The position numbers and the translations under genes were made by a program. Below the pieces are notes generated by a model, which was given only the letters and a program-made list of their open reading frames with translations, made no database searches and was not told where the DNA came from. From Mycobacterium sp. 852002-51971_SCH5477799-a (GTDB lineage Bacteria; Actinomycetota; Actinomycetes; Mycobacteriales; Mycobacteriaceae), in contig NZ_LZIF01000043.1 of assembly GCF_001667145.1 (NCBI RefSeq), forward strand, positions 21,015-85,014: a stretch of 64,000 nucleotides of DNA, given 5' to 3'. How positions within the stretch are numbered: the first letter of the stretch is position 1; each line of letters opens with the position of its first letter. Below, in pieces: positions 19,509-33,759 of the stretch.

Positions 19509-20180
19509 GTGCATCAACGTCTTACCCGGCTAACCGCCGCGCGGCTGTATCTGTGCACCGACGCGCGCCGTGAACACGGCGATCTGGCGGAGTTCGCCGA
19601 TGCCGCCCTGGCCGGCGGCGTGGACATCATCCAGCTGCGCGACAAGGGATCGGCCGGTGAGCAGCGGTTCGGCCCGCTCGAAGCGCGTGACGAGCTGGCG
19701 GCGTGCCAGATCCTGGCCGACGCGGCCCGCCGGCACGGCGCCTTGTTGGCCGTCAACGACCGCGCCGACATCGCCCGCGCGGCCGGCGCCGACGTGCTGC
19801 ACCTCGGGCAGGGCGACCTGCCGCTGGAGGTCGCCCGCGACATCGTCGGGACGGACGTGCTGCTCGGGTTGTCCAGCCATGACCCAGAGCAGGCAGCCGC
19901 CGCGGCCGCCGGCCGGGCCGACTACTTCTGCGTCGGACCGTGTTGGCCGACGCCCACCAAACCCGGTCGCCGGGCGCCGGGTTTGGGATTGGTGCGCGCC
20001 GTCGCCCAGCTCGGAACCGACAAACCGTGGTTCGCGATCGGCGGCATCGACGAGCAGCGACTGCCCGAGGTGCGCAGCGCAGGTGCCAGGCGCATCGTCG
20101 TGGTGCGGGCGATCACCGCGGCGGCCGACCCGCGGGCCGCGGCCGAGCGGCTCAGTTCGGCGCTGGCAGCAGCGAGCTGA
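19509..20180 (+). CDS. thiE: Thiamine-phosphate synthase ThiE
   Basis: Joins HMP-PP and thiazole phosphate to thiamine phosphate; 223 residues, TIM barrel. Motifs: [20 protein letters not shown] for pyrophosphate, [55 protein letters not shown] and FAIGGID. The start is GTG at 19509 without Shine-Dalgarno, probably leaderless. It is divergent from thiO, so it does not carry the TPP riboswitch, unlike the other thi genes here. Its 3' end overlaps that of convergent mutT3 by 29 bp. Confidence 0.96.
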   Translation: MHQRLTRLTAARLYLCTDARREHGDLAEFADAALAGGVDIIQLRDKGSAGEQRFGPLEARDELAACQILADAARRHGALLAVNDRADIARAAGADVLHLGQGDLPLEVARDIVGTDVLLGLSSHDPEQAAAAAAGRADYFCVGPCWPTPTKPGRRAPGLGLVRAVAQLGTDKPWFAIGGIDEQRLPEVRSAGARRIVVVRAITAAADPRAAAERLSSALAAAS

Positions 20181-20784
20181 TCCGGCGGGTCAGCTGTGAG
20201 GGCTGCTGGCCGGCCTCACCGGGCATACACCAGACAAAGACGCCGGCTTCGATCTCGATCGTGCGCGGCAGGTATTGGCGTCGTTCGTCGCCGTGATCCA
20301 GCGGCAACAACGCCGGCGCGGTGCGCAGCCGCTGCCAGCTGGCCGCGAAGCCGGGATGCAGTGGCAGGTCGGCCACCTCGTTTTCGGCAACCCAACGCAT
20401 CTCGGCGCTCTCCCGGTTGGGCACGGTGTGCAGCAACTCCTCGGCGTCGGCGACGACGGTGGTGTAGCTCCAGTGCCCGCCGGCCATCCCGGCAACCTCC
20501 GCCGTGACGACGGTCGCGCGCACGGCGAGTCGCTCCCCCGGCAGCCCGGCCTCTTCGTTGGCTTCCCGGACCGCGGTTTCCTCCGGCGTTTCGTGGCTGT
20601 CCCGGGCGCCGCCCGGCAACCCCCAGGTCCCGCCCTGGTGACTCCACACCGCGCGATGCTGCAGCAGCACCGCGGGCGTGCCGTCGGGCTGCGGGGCCCG
20701 CAGCAGCAAACCCGCCGCGCCGAAGCGACCCCAGTAGTGGGCGCCGCTGTCGGAGATCACCCAGCCGTCACCGTCGCCCTGCAC
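20152..20784 (-). CDS. mutT3: Nudix hydrolase MutT3
   Basis: Nucleotide-pool cleaning Nudix enzyme of about 210 residues. The Nudix box is complete: [15 protein letters not shown] followed by REANEEAG, fitting GX5EX7REUXEEXGU. The N-terminal [14 protein letters not shown] and the phrase [20 protein letters not shown] match the mycobacterial MutT3 type (Rv0413). No in-frame ATG lies near the domain. GTG at 20784 ([14 protein letters not shown]) is chosen, but Shine-Dalgarno support is weak and a start a few residues upstream is possible. Its end overlaps thiE on the opposite strand. Confidence 0.93.
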   Translation of the reverse strand: MQGDGDGWVISDSGAHYWGRFGAAGLLLRAPQPDGTPAVLLQHRAVWSHQGGTWGLPGGARDSHETPEETAVREANEEAGLPGERLAVRATVVTAEVAGMAGGHWSYTTVVADAEELLHTVPNRESAEMRWVAENEVADLPLHPGFAASWQRLRTAPALLPLDHGDERRQYLPRTIEIEAGVFVWCMPGEAGQQPSQLTRRISSLLPAPN

Positions 20785-20924
20785 CGATTCAGGATATGCA
20801 GACTTGGTTGGGGCGTCGCGAATTGCGTCCGCCTCCACCCATCCACCCGAACATGCTCTTAGACTTCGCTTATAGAGGTCCGTGCAGCGAAATCCGGTGG
20901 CCGAGAGACGAGGGCTGATAAGAC

Positions 20925-22243
20925 GTGACGGTTGAGCTGGCGCACCCGTCGACCGAGCCGCAGGGATCGCGGTCACCGGCCGAACCAGCCCATCCACGCT
21001 GGTGGTTCGTCTCGACGACGCCGGGCCGCATCTTGACCATCGGCATCGTGCTGGCCGCACTCGGCGGGATCAGCGCCTTCGCCACCTCGACCACCATCAA
21101 CCACCGGCAGCAGGTGCTCACCACGGTGCTCAACCACACCGAGCCGCTATCGTTCGCCGCCGGGCGCCTCTACACCACCCTGTCGGTGGCCGACGCCGCG
21201 GCGGCCACCGCGTTTATCGCCGAGGCCGAACCACAGCCCGTTCGCCAGCGCTACGAGCAGGCCATCACCGACGCGTCGGTGGCCGTGACCAGGGCGTCCA
21301 GCGGGCTCACCGACGAACCGCTGGTGCAGTTGCTGGGCCGGATCAACGCCGAGCTGGCCGTTTACACCGGCCTCATCGAAATCGCCCGGACCAACAACCG
21401 GGAGGGCAATCCGGTCGGCTCGTCGTACCTGTCGGAAGCATCGGGCCTGATGCAATCGACGATCCTGCCCGACGCCGCGCGGCTCTACAAGGCGACGTCG
21501 GAGCGAGTGGACGCCGAAACCACCGCGTCGACCCAGATCCCGGCGCCGGTCATCATGGTGGTCGCCGCCACCGTGATATTCGGCGCGTTCTCCCACCGCT
21601 GGCTGGCGCGCCGCACCCGGCGCCGAATCAACCCCGGTCTGGTGGTGGGCGCGCTCGCTATCCTCGTCATGGTGGTTTGGGTTGGGACTGCGCTGACCAT
21701 TTCTACGACGGCCAGTCGTAGCGCGAAGGACACTGCCGCGGAATCCCTCAAAACCGTCACCAACGTCGCGATCACCGCCCAGCAGGCGCGCGCCGACGAG
21801 ACGCTGTCGCTGATCCGTCGCGGGGACGAAGAGAAACGCAAGCAGTCGTTCTACCAGCGCATCGACTCGATGCACCGACAGCTCGACCAGTACATGTCCC
21901 GCAGCGACGCCGTGGACAAGCCGGACCTGGAAGGCGCCGATCAGCTGCTACTGCGCTGGCGTCAGGCCAACGACCGGATCACCTCGTACATCTCGGTGGG
22001 TAACTACCGGGCCGCCACCCAGGTGGCGCTGGGCAGCAGCGAAGAAGATTCCACCCCGGCGTTCGACAAACTGGACGGCGAGCTGGTCAAGGCCATGGAT
22101 CAGGGCCGCATCACCCTGCGCAACGACGTCATCAACGCCCGCAGCGGGTTGTCCGGCGCCCAGGTGGGTGGCGTGGTGCTCAGCCTCGGCGCCGCCATCG
22201 CGGTGGCGCTGGGGCTCTGGCCGAGGCTGAAAGAGTACCGATA

Positions 22244-22244
<1 letters not shown>
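20925..22244 (+). CDS. glnX: Membrane protein GlnX, linking GlnH to PknG
   Basis: 439-residue membrane protein with about four transmembrane helices (36-55, 205-221, 239-259, 415-434) and two predicted extracytoplasmic helical domains between them (about 56-200 and 260-412), a layout resembling a sensor. It is the counterpart of Rv0412c. In actinobacteria GlnX is reported to pass amino-acid binding by the lipoprotein GlnH to the kinase PknG. Gene order glnX-glnH-pknG with 1-bp overlaps supports that here. The GTG start at 20925 follows a purine-rich GAGAGACGAGGG stretch. Confidence 0.9.
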
Positions 22245-25500
<3,256 letters not shown>

Positions 25501-25634
25501 GGGTTTTGGTTGTCGGGCACGCGGCGAGCCGACTTTTCGGACCCGCCTTCGTCGGAACGGAAAGTGAACTCAGCTCTCACCCAAATCACAAGAAAACACA
25601 GCTAAATCTCAGCTGCAGGACGCACAGTTATCAA

Positions 25635-26951
25635 ATGGCGGGCCAGTCCACCGCATGGGTCAGCACGGCCCGCATGCTGCGCCGGGCCGGGTTCGGGGTG
25701 ACCGGGTCCGAGGTCGACGCAGTCGTCGGCCTGCACTGGCCCGGCTACGTGGACGCGATGCTGGCCACCAATCCCGGTACCGACCCGGGCGTGGCCGCCA
25801 CGCCGATGCCCGCCCTGGACGCACCCAAGCCGCCGGGCAAGCGCTCCACGCCGGCCGCGCGCAAGCAGTACAACCAGCAGATGACCCAACAGCTGGACAT
25901 GCTGTCGAATTGGTGGATACGCCGCATGGTCGGCGTGCGGCAGCCGGTGCACGAAAAGCTGACCCTGTTGTGGCACAACCACTTTGCCACCTCGGCGCAG
26001 AAGGTGCGGGTCGCCGCGTACATGGCCGCGCAGAATCAGAAACTGCGCGCGGGATCGCTGGGTGATTTTCGCGCCCTGGCGTACTCGATGCTGACCGACG
26101 CCGCGATGCTGCGCTGGCTGGACGCGCCGCGCAGCACCGCCAAGGCGCCCAACGAGAACCTGGCCCGCGAGTTCATGGAGTTGTTCGCGTTGGGACATGG
26201 CAACGGCTACACCGAAAGCGACGTGCGCAACGGTGCGCGGGCACTGACCGGATGGGTGATCGGTCCCGGTGGCAAAACCTCCATGACCCCCAAACGCCAT
26301 GACGCGAGCGCCAAGACGCTGTTCGGGCAGAGCCGCGACTTCGATGCCGCCGGGTTCTGCGACACCGTGCTGGCGCAACCCAGATCGGCCGGGTACGTCG
26401 CGGGACGCCTGTGGCAGCAATTGGCATCCGACGATCCGCCGTCACCCGCAGTGCTCGACCGACTGGTCGCCGCCTACGGATCCAACCGCGACCTGCGCAC
26501 GCTGACCCGGGCGATCCTCACCGACAGCGAATTCACCAGCGGCCGCGCCGCGGTGGTCAACACGCCGGCCGAGTGGCTCGTCGGGGTCGTCCGGGCGCTG
26601 CGAGTGCCGGTCGACGACCCCAAACGTCTGAAGATGATCGACACGACATTGCGCACGCTGGGCCAGCGACCGTTCTATCCGCCCAGCGTCGGAGGCTGGC
26701 CCAGCGGGCAGCTGTGGCTGTCCACCGCCAGCGCAGGGACCCGCCTGCGCGCCGCCACCGAGCTGGCACACGCGGGCGACATCTCCGGCATCGAGGACAC
26801 CGGTGCCGGCGACCGCGTCGACGCCGTCGGCTATCTGATCGGCGTCGGCTCCTGGTCGGATCGCACCGTGAAGGCGCTGCGGCCGCTGGTGCGCCAACCG
26901 GCACAGTTGGTCGCGGCCGCGGTCAACACTCCCGAATACCTGACGTCTTAG
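25635..26951 (+). CDS. DUF1800 family protein
   Basis: 438-residue DUF1800 protein: ARMLRRAGFGVTGSEVDAVV, the hallmark LLWHNHFATSAQKV, KAPNENLAREFMELFALGHG, ESDVRNGARALTGW and RPFYPPSVGGWPSG. No signal peptide is visible, although partners of this family are often exported. ATG at 25635 (MAGQSTAW) is chosen because the upstream in-frame extension has no family resemblance. It is followed 10 bp later by a DUF1501 gene; the two families occur together widely, but no activity is firmly assigned. It may be separately transcribed from pknG, 134 bp upstream. Confidence 0.92.
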   Translation: MAGQSTAWVSTARMLRRAGFGVTGSEVDAVVGLHWPGYVDAMLATNPGTDPGVAATPMPALDAPKPPGKRSTPAARKQYNQQMTQQLDMLSNWWIRRMVGVRQPVHEKLTLLWHNHFATSAQKVRVAAYMAAQNQKLRAGSLGDFRALAYSMLTDAAMLRWLDAPRSTAKAPNENLAREFMELFALGHGNGYTESDVRNGARALTGWVIGPGGKTSMTPKRHDASAKTLFGQSRDFDAAGFCDTVLAQPRSAGYVAGRLWQQLASDDPPSPAVLDRLVAAYGSNRDLRTLTRAILTDSEFTSGRAAVVNTPAEWLVGVVRALRVPVDDPKRLKMIDTTLRTLGQRPFYPPSVGGWPSGQLWLSTASAGTRLRAATELAHAGDISGIEDTGAGDRVDAVGYLIGVGSWSDRTVKALRPLVRQPAQLVAAAVNTPEYLTS

Positions 26952-26961
26952 CGAGACGGCC

Positions 26962-28137
26962 ATGCCCGAGATCAACCGTCGCCGATTCCTGATCGCCAGC
27001 GCGGGCGTCGGCGCGGCCGGCCTGATGTCGGCGGTCAGTTGGCCCGACCTGATGCGCGCGGCCCGGGACCGGCCGCTGGCCCCAGGCGCCGGTGTGCTGG
27101 TGATCGCCACGCTGTATGGCGGCAACGACGGCATCAACACCGTGATCCCGTACGCGGACAACGCCTATCACGACGCTCGGCCCGAACTCGCCTACGCGCC
27201 GGGCGATGTCCTGCACCTGGATCAGCAGCTGGGGCTCAACCCGGCGATGAAGGGGTTGGCGGGGCTGTGGAACCGCGGGCAGCTCGCCGTCGTGCGCGGC
27301 GCGGGCTACCCGAAGCCCGACCACAGCCACTTTCGCTCGATGGACATCTGGCAGACGGCGTCACCGGCCGAACCGGTGTCGACCGGTTGGATCGGCCGCT
27401 GGCTCGACGCGACCGGAGATGATCCGTTGCGGGCGGTGAACATCGGCGCCGTCCTGCCACCTCTGGCCGTCGGCGCGAAGTGCACGGCCGCGGCGCTTTC
27501 GCCGGGCGCCGCGCCGGGTCAGGCGGAGAAGTTCGACGCGGTGATGACCGCACTGGGCAACGACGATCCCGACGACACCCCGGCAATGGCCGCGGTGTGC
27601 AAGGCCTACCGCGCCGCGCGCACCGCCGACGCCGCATTTGGGTCGGTCAAACCCCCTGCCAAGGAACGCAATTCACTATCAGCCCAGCTGAACACGGTGG
27701 CTCAGGCCATCAAGGCCCGCGTCCCCACCCGGGTCTACACGGTGCAGCTTGGCGGCTTCGACACCCACGCCGGCGAACGCGGGACCCAGGAGCGCCTCCT
27801 GCGAACATTCGACGAGGCGGTGACCGCGTTCGTCCAGGAGATGGCCGGCCGTGACGTGGTGCTGCTGGCGTATTCGGAGTTCGGGCGCCGGGTGCGCGCC
27901 AATGCCTCGCAAGGCACCGATCACGGCACGGCCGGTCCCGTTTTCATTGCCGGCGCACCCGTCAAGGGCGGCTTCTACGGCGAACAACCCAGCCTCACCG
28001 ACCTCGACAACGGAGACTTGAAGTACAGCACCGATTTCCGTGACATCTACGCCGAGCTGCTGGCGCGAACGATCGGGACCGATCCCACCCCGGCCGTGGG
28101 CGCCGGACGAAACAGCCTGGGCTTCCTATCCGCCTAG
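26962..28137 (+). CDS. DUF1501 family protein with Tat signal
   Basis: 391-residue DUF1501 protein of the alkaline-phosphatase-like fold. The N-terminus [16 protein letters not shown] is a twin-arginine type signal (RRRF), implying export in folded form. Motifs: [72 protein letters not shown]. The Asp/His residues in GGFDTH and GTDHGT fit a metal site. It is probably translated with the DUF1800 partner. Its last 12 bp overlap convergent ackA. Confidence 0.92.
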   Translation: MPEINRRRFLIASAGVGAAGLMSAVSWPDLMRAARDRPLAPGAGVLVIATLYGGNDGINTVIPYADNAYHDARPELAYAPGDVLHLDQQLGLNPAMKGLAGLWNRGQLAVVRGAGYPKPDHSHFRSMDIWQTASPAEPVSTGWIGRWLDATGDDPLRAVNIGAVLPPLAVGAKCTAAALSPGAAPGQAEKFDAVMTALGNDDPDDTPAMAAVCKAYRAARTADAAFGSVKPPAKERNSLSAQLNTVAQAIKARVPTRVYTVQLGGFDTHAGERGTQERLLRTFDEAVTAFVQEMAGRDVVLLAYSEFGRRVRANASQGTDHGTAGPVFIAGAPVKGGFYGEQPSLTDLDNGDLKYSTDFRDIYAELLARTIGTDPTPAVGAGRNSLGFLSA

Positions 28138-29289
28138 CACGTTCACGCAATCGCGCGCGATGGCCAGCTCTTCGTTGGTCGGAACCACCAGCACGGCGAT
28201 CGGTGAATCGTCGGCGGAGATCTGGCGCGCACCCTTGCCGCCGCCGAGGTTGCGGCGCTGATCGAGGACGATGCCCAGTTCCTCCATGCCGGCGACCGCG
28301 TCGCGGCGCACCGCCGGGTCGTTCTCGCCGATCCCGGCGGTGAAGCTGATGACGTCGGTGTGCCCCAGCACCGCCAGGTAGGCGCCGATGTACTTGCGCA
28401 GCCGGTGCGTGAACACGCTGTACGCCAGTTTCGCTGTCTCGTCGCCGGATTCGATCATCGTCCGCAGCCGGCGAAAGTCGCGCTCACCGGACAGACCCAG
28501 CACCCCGGAGCGCTGGTTGAGCATGGCTTCGACGTCGTCGACGCCCATCTCGGCCGTGCGGCACAGGTAGCCGATGACGCTGGGATCGATATCGCCGCTG
28601 CGGGTCCCCATCACCAGGCCTTCCAGCGGGGTCAAGCCCATCGAGGTGTCCAGCGGCCGCGTGCCGGCGATCGCCGAGGCGGAGCAACCGTTACCAAGGT
28701 GCAGCACAATCTGTTTCAGGTCGCCGACCGATCGGTCGAGGAATGCGGCGGCCTGCTCGCTGACATAGTGGTGCGACGTCCCGTGAAACCCATACCGGCG
28801 GATCTGATACCGCTGCGCCAGGTCGCGATCGATCGCGTAGGTGGCCGCCGCGGGCGGCAGGTCGTGGAAGAACCCGGTGTCGAACACGGCGATGTGGGCG
28901 AGGTCGGGCAGCAGCTTGCGTGCGACCTCGATTCCCTTGAGTGCAGGCGGATTGTGCAGCGGGGCCAGCTCAGACAATTCGTCGAGCCTGCCGATCACCG
29001 CGTCGTCCAGCAGCGTGGGTTGATAGAAAGCGTTGCCGCCGTGCACCACTCGATGGCCCACCGCGACGATGCCGCTTGTCCTCAGGTCGATGCCGTCGTC
29101 GGAAAGCGTGTCGAACGCGCAGCGCAGCGCCGCGTCATGATCGGAAACCGGCGACGATTCCTCTCCGATCCGCTCGACGAGACCGGTCGCCCGGGCTTCG
29201 CCCGAATCGGGGTCGACCACTTGATATTTCAAGGATGACGAGCCGGAGTTGATCACCAGCACCAGGCGGGCGTCCCCATTGTCCGTCAT
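28126..29289 (-). CDS. ackA: Acetate kinase AckA
   Basis: Interconverts acetate + ATP and acetyl phosphate; 387 residues, typical. Signatures: [99 protein letters not shown] and [16 protein letters not shown] at 29289 overlaps the pta stop as ATGA, so the two enzymes of the acetyl-CoA/acetate pathway are coupled. Confidence 0.97.
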   Translation of the reverse strand: MTDNGDARLVLVINSGSSSLKYQVVDPDSGEARATGLVERIGEESSPVSDHDAALRCAFDTLSDDGIDLRTSGIVAVGHRVVHGGNAFYQPTLLDDAVIGRLDELSELAPLHNPPALKGIEVARKLLPDLAHIAVFDTGFFHDLPPAAATYAIDRDLAQRYQIRRYGFHGTSHHYVSEQAAAFLDRSVGDLKQIVLHLGNGCSASAIAGTRPLDTSMGLTPLEGLVMGTRSGDIDPSVIGYLCRTAEMGVDDVEAMLNQRSGVLGLSGERDFRRLRTMIESGDETAKLAYSVFTHRLRKYIGAYLAVLGHTDVISFTAGIGENDPAVRRDAVAGMEELGIVLDQRRNLGGGKGARQISADDSPIAVLVVPTNEELAIARDCVNVLGG

Positions 29290-31364
29290 CGCTGCCCCTG
29301 GGCCTGGATCGCCGTGATGGCCACGGTGTTCACGATGTCTTCCACCAACGCACCCCTGGACAGATCGTTCACCGGCTTGCGCAAGCCCTGCAGCACCGGC
29401 CCAATGGCAAGCGCCCCGGCGCTACGCTGCACCGCCTTGTAGGTGTTGTTGCCGGTGTTGAGGTCCGGGAAGATCAGCACGGTGGCCCGGCCCGCTACCG
29501 GCGAGTCGCGCAGTTTGGTGGCAGCGACGGACGGTTCGATCGCGGCGTCGTACTGGATGGGGCCCTCGACCGGCAGGTCGGAATTCCGTTTCCGCACCAA
29601 TTCGGTTGCCGTCCTTACCTTTTCGACGTCCGCACCGGTACCCGAGTCGCCGGTCGAGTACGACAGCATCGCCACCCGCGGTTCGATGCCGAACTGTGCG
29701 GCGGTGCGCGCCGACGAGATCGCGATGTCGGCCAGCTGCTCGGGTGTCGGATTGGGGATGATCGCGCAGTCGCCGTACGCCAGCACGCGATCGGGCAGGC
29801 ACATCAGGAAGATGCTGGACACCGTCGAGACATCCGGGACCGTCTTGATGATCTCGAACGCCGGCCGAACGGTGTGCGCGGTGGTGTGCGCGGCGCCGGA
29901 CACCATCCCGTCCACCTGCGAATTCTGCACCAGCATGGTGCCGAAATACGTGCTGTCGCGCATGGCCTCGCGGGCCTGCTCGACGGTGACGCCCTTCGCC
30001 TTGCGCAACAGTGCGTACTGTTCGGCGAACTCTTGGCGCAGCGGGCTGCTGCGCGGGTCGATCACCGTGACGTCGCCCAGGTCGACGCCGAGTTCTGCTG
30101 CACGGTGCCGGATTTGGGCCTCGTCACCCAGGATGGTCAGGTCGGCGACGCGGCGCTGCAGCACCCGGCCGGCGGACCGCAGGATCCGGTCGTCGTCGCC
30201 TTCGGGAAGCACGATGTGTTTGCGATCCGACCGCGCCTGCAGCGTGAGCTGGTGGATGAACATCTGCGGCGTGATGACGGTGGGGATCGGAATGGCAAGC
30301 TGCGCGAGCAGATCGGTGATGTCGACATATCTGTCCATCAGCGCCAGCGCGGTGTCGATTTTGCGTTGGGAGGTCGCCGTGACCCTGCCCCGGGCCGACG
30401 CCGCGGCGCTGGCGGTGTCGTAGGTGCCCAGTGTGGTGGCGACGATCGGCAGCCGCAGCCGCAGTCCGGCGACCAGCGCGGCGATGGACGGGTGCAGCGC
30501 GAAGCCGCCGTTGAGCACGATGCACGACAGCGACGGAAAGCCTTCCGCGGCATGGGCGCTGGCGACGGCGAGCACCACGTCCGAACGGTCGCCGGGGGTG
30601 ATGACCGCGATGCCGTCGCGCAGCCGCTCCAGGACGTGGTCGGCGGTCATACCGGCGACCAGAACGCCGGTGACCTCGCGTTCGCGCAGCGACTCTTCGC
30701 CGCTGACCGGCGTCGCGGCGACCGCCTTTTCCAGCTCGGCCACCGTCGGCGCCGACAGCAGCGGCTCGTCGGGCAGCACGTAGCTGCGCTGCGCGAATTT
30801 GCCCAGCGCTTCGGCCACGTCGGCCAACTCGGCCGGCTCGCACCGGTTGGCAACCACTGCGGCGGTGTGGGCGTGCTGGGCGTCCAGCTCGGCCAGACAC
30901 ACGTCGACGACGCTGGCGATCTCCGCGGCGGTGCGCCCCTTACCGCTGACCGTGAGCAGCAGCGGCGCACCGAGGTTCACCGCGATGCGCGCGTTGGTCG
31001 TGAGTTCCGCGGGCCGAGTCACGTCGGTGTAGTCGCTGCCGACGATCACCACCACGTCGCACGCCTCGGCCACCGCGTGATAGGCGTCGACGATGCGGGC
31101 GATCGCGGCGTCACCGTCGGCGTGCAGCTGCTGATAGGTGACGCCGACGCACTGATCGTAGGACAGACCCGCGGTGGTCCGCGTCAGCAACAGTTCCAGG
31201 ATGTAGTCGCGGTCGTTCGATTCGGAGCGCGTAATGGGTCGGAACACACCGACTTTGGCGACCGTCGCGGTCAGCCGGTGCAGTAGCCCCAGCGCGATCG
31301 TTGACTTGCCGGTCTCCGGCTCGGGGGCGGCGATATAGATCGCGGACACGGAACCAGTGGCCAC
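29286..31364 (-). CDS. pta: Phosphate acetyltransferase Pta (long form)
   Basis: Converts acetyl-CoA and phosphate to acetyl phosphate. 692 residues, the long type with an N-terminal P-loop/BioD-like domain ([20 protein letters not shown]), a central DRTGG domain ([18 protein letters not shown]) and the C-terminal catalytic PTA_PTB domain ([74 protein letters not shown]). Start GTG at 31364; no better ATG fits the P-loop. It lies 9 bp after fgd1 and overlaps ackA by 4 bp. Confidence 0.96.
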   Translation of the reverse strand: MATGSVSAIYIAAPEPETGKSTIALGLLHRLTATVAKVGVFRPITRSESNDRDYILELLLTRTTAGLSYDQCVGVTYQQLHADGDAAIARIVDAYHAVAEACDVVVIVGSDYTDVTRPAELTTNARIAVNLGAPLLLTVSGKGRTAAEIASVVDVCLAELDAQHAHTAAVVANRCEPAELADVAEALGKFAQRSYVLPDEPLLSAPTVAELEKAVAATPVSGEESLREREVTGVLVAGMTADHVLERLRDGIAVITPGDRSDVVLAVASAHAAEGFPSLSCIVLNGGFALHPSIAALVAGLRLRLPIVATTLGTYDTASAAASARGRVTATSQRKIDTALALMDRYVDITDLLAQLAIPIPTVITPQMFIHQLTLQARSDRKHIVLPEGDDDRILRSAGRVLQRRVADLTILGDEAQIRHRAAELGVDLGDVTVIDPRSSPLRQEFAEQYALLRKAKGVTVEQAREAMRDSTYFGTMLVQNSQVDGMVSGAAHTTAHTVRPAFEIIKTVPDVSTVSSIFLMCLPDRVLAYGDCAIIPNPTPEQLADIAISSARTAAQFGIEPRVAMLSYSTGDSGTGADVEKVRTATELVRKRNSDLPVEGPIQYDAAIEPSVAATKLRDSPVAGRATVLIFPDLNTGNNTYKAVQRSAGALAIGPVLQGLRKPVNDLSRGALVEDIVNTVAITAIQAQGQR

Positions 31365-31373
31365 CCCGTGCGC

Positions 31374-32387
31374 CTATCCGGCCAGCCGTCGCAGCCGCGG
31401 CGCCAGGTCCTTCTCGAAGAGCTCCAGGAACCGGCGCTGGTCATGGCCGGGCGCGTGGAACACCAGGTGGTTGAGGCCCCATTTCACGTACTGGCCGACC
31501 TTTTCCACCGCCTCGTCGGGGTCGGACGCGACGATCCAGCGCTTGGCGACCTGTTCGATGGGCAGCTCGTCGGCGGCCTTCTCCATCTCCAGCGGGTCGT
31601 GAATGCTGGTCTTCTGCTCGGCCGTCAGCGACAGCGGCGCCCAGAACCGGGTGTTCTCCAGGGCCTTGTCCGGGTCGGTGTCGTAGGAGATCTTGATTTC
31701 GATCATTCGGTCGATGTCGTCGGGGTTCTTGCCGGCCGCCTCCGCGCCCTCCTTCATGGCGGGCATCAGCTTGTCCTTGTACAGCTCCTCGCCCTTGCCG
31801 GAGGTGCAGATGAAGCCGTCGCCGGCGCGACCCGCGTATTTGGCCACCTGTGGGCCGCCAGCGGCGATGTAGATCGGGATGCCGCCCTCGGGGACGTCGT
31901 AGATGGAGGCGCCCTTGGTGTGGTAGTACTCGCCCTCGAAGTCGACGCGGTCGCCCAGCCACAGTTCACGCATCAGCCGCACCGATTCGCGCAGCCGGGC
32001 ATAGCGTTCCTTGAACTCCGGCCACTCGCCCTCGTATCCGGTGGCTATTTCGTTGAGCGACTCGCCGGTGCCTACGCCGAGGAAAATGCGGTCCGGGTAC
32101 AGGCAGCCCATCGTGGCGAACGCCTGCGCGATGACGGCGGGGTTGTACCGGAAGGTCGGCGTGAGCACCGAGGTGCCCAGCACCAGCCTCCTGGTCCGCT
32201 CGCCGACGGCGGTCATCCAGGCCAACGAGAACGGTGCGTGTCCGCCCTCGTGCCGCCATGGCTGGAAGTGGTCACTGACGGTTGCGCTGTCCATGCCGTG
32301 CCCTTCGGCGGCGACAGCGAGTTCGACGAGCTCGCGCGGTGCAAATTGTTCGGCGGACGCTTTGTATCCGAGTTTCAGTTCAGCCAC
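31374..32387 (-). CDS. fgd1: F420-dependent glucose-6-phosphate dehydrogenase Fgd1
   Basis: Reduces coenzyme F420 with glucose 6-phosphate, supplying F420H2 for stress defence and nitroimidazole prodrug activation. 337 residues; the N-terminus [15 protein letters not shown] and [20 protein letters not shown] (F420 and catalytic His region), [36 protein letters not shown] are typical. The GTG at 32387 is the natural start. It leads a fgd1-pta-ackA run, and shares a 57-bp divergent gap with the MBL gene. Confidence 0.97.
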   Translation of the reverse strand: MAELKLGYKASAEQFAPRELVELAVAAEGHGMDSATVSDHFQPWRHEGGHAPFSLAWMTAVGERTRRLVLGTSVLTPTFRYNPAVIAQAFATMGCLYPDRIFLGVGTGESLNEIATGYEGEWPEFKERYARLRESVRLMRELWLGDRVDFEGEYYHTKGASIYDVPEGGIPIYIAAGGPQVAKYAGRAGDGFICTSGKGEELYKDKLMPAMKEGAEAAGKNPDDIDRMIEIKISYDTDPDKALENTRFWAPLSLTAEQKTSIHDPLEMEKAADELPIEQVAKRWIVASDPDEAVEKVGQYVKWGLNHLVFHAPGHDQRRFLELFEKDLAPRLRRLAG

Positions 32388-32444
32388 TCGTTCTTTCTAC
32401 TCCTCTGCCGATGGTCGCGACTGGCTGGCTTCTACACTCGCGGC

Positions 32445-33197
32445 ATGGGATCGGCGCCAACTCTCGTTCAAGTGACCGACACGGTCTACCTCGCCCAAGG
32501 CGAGGCCGTGAACTGGACGCTGGTCGTCGACGGCACCGGCGTGCTGCTGATCGACGCCGGATATCCCGGCGACCGCGAGGACGTGCTGGCCTCGCTGCGG
32601 GAGCTCAGTTACGGGCCCGGCGACGTGCGCGCCGTCCTGCTCACACACGCCCACATCGACCATTTGGGCTCGGCGATCTGGCTTGCCAACGAATACGGCA
32701 CGGATGTGTATTGCCACGCCGAGGAAGTGGGTCACGCCAAACGCGAGTACCTGGAACAGGCGTCGGTTTTCGATGTCGCCCTGCGCATTTGGCGGCCGCG
32801 CTGGGCCGCCTGGGGGCTGCACGTGCTGCGCGCCGGGGGGCTGATTCGCGACGGCATCCCGTCCACCCAACCCCTGACCGACGAGGTGGCCGCTGGGCTG
32901 CCCGGCCACCCGAAGGCGGTGTTCACCCCCGGGCACACCAGCGGGCACTGCTCGTACGTGGTGGACGGCGTGCTGGTCAGCGGCGACGCGCTGATCACCG
33001 GGCACCCGCTGCTGCGCCGCGGTGGGCCGCAGCTGCTGCCGGCGGTGTTCAGCCACAGCCAGCAGAATTCGCTGCATAGCCTGGACACCCTGGCCCTGCT
33101 GGACACCGAGGTCTTGTTGCCCGGGCACGGCGACGTGTGGCGCGGCCCGATCCGCGAAGCGACCGCGCGGGCCATCTCGTTGGCCGGCGGCAACTGA
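32445..33197 (+). CDS. MBL-fold metallo-hydrolase (Rv0406c-like)
   Basis: Beta-lactamase-like hydrolase of 250 residues. The metal site THAHIDHLG gives the HxHxDH signature; further ligands are likely in TPGHTSGHCSY, SGDALITGH and PGHGDV. No signal peptide is visible. It is divergent from fgd1, as in M. tuberculosis. ATG at 32445 (MGSAPTLVQVTD) is used; the long open frame upstream is antisense to fgd1 and not coding. The substrate is unknown; glyoxalase II-like or lactonase-like activities are both possible. Confidence 0.9.
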   Translation: MGSAPTLVQVTDTVYLAQGEAVNWTLVVDGTGVLLIDAGYPGDREDVLASLRELSYGPGDVRAVLLTHAHIDHLGSAIWLANEYGTDVYCHAEEVGHAKREYLEQASVFDVALRIWRPRWAAWGLHVLRAGGLIRDGIPSTQPLTDEVAAGLPGHPKAVFTPGHTSGHCSYVVDGVLVSGDALITGHPLLRRGGPQLLPAVFSHSQQNSLHSLDTLALLDTEVLLPGHGDVWRGPIREATARAISLAGGN

Positions 33198-33255
33198 ATT
33201 CGGGCGCTGGGTCGAGAATCGCATCGTGATTGAAATCCGTTGCGGCGAAACTGAA

Positions 33256-33750
33256 TCAGGTCAGCCACTTCTCGAAGGCGATCGGAAGAAACGGGCCCCA
33301 CGACGGTAGCGGGTCCGGCGGTATCCGGGTATACCCCGTCGCGTCATAGAGCGCCTCGGCCTCGGGCTGGCGATTGCCGGTGATCAGATAAAGCCGCCGG
33401 TACCCGCGCGCCAGGGCCTCGGCCTCCAGCGCCGCCAGCAGCGCCCGGGCGTAACCGCGGCGCCGATGAGCACCGTCCGTCCAGATCCGCTTGAGCTCAG
33501 CGGTATTGGCGTCGTAACGCCGAAACGCCCCGCCGGTCACCGGCACGCCGTCCAGCACCCCGATCAGCAGGCCACCGTCCGGCGGCGCCAGCTCCGCCTG
33601 CGGCACCGGCAACCAGGTCAGGTGGGTGCCCGGCGTGCCGCCGTATCGCTGCGCGTACTCGACGGCCAGTTCGGCCAGCAGCGGTTGAGCCAGCGGATCG
33701 TCGTGAGTGGCCGACACGAACCGCAGTTGTAGAGAGCTTGATTCCGCCAT
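33256..33750 (-). CDS. GNAT family N-acetyltransferase
   Basis: 164-residue acetyltransferase with GNAT motifs: AELKRIWTDGAHRRRGYARA (acetyl-CoA pyrophosphate loop RRxGxA), LLAALEAEALARGYRRLYL, and the C-terminal AEALYDATGYTRIP. ATG at 33750 (MAESSSLQ) is preferred over the GTG one codon upstream. It lies 9 bp after the methyltransferase gene, forming the end of a DUF3054-methyltransferase-GNAT run. The substrate is unknown. Confidence 0.88.
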   Translation of the reverse strand: MAESSSLQLRFVSATHDDPLAQPLLAELAVEYAQRYGGTPGTHLTWLPVPQAELAPPDGGLLIGVLDGVPVTGGAFRRYDANTAELKRIWTDGAHRRRGYARALLAALEAEALARGYRRLYLITGNRQPEAEALYDATGYTRIPPDPLPSWGPFLPIAFEKWLT

Positions 33751-33759
33751 CACGACAAC

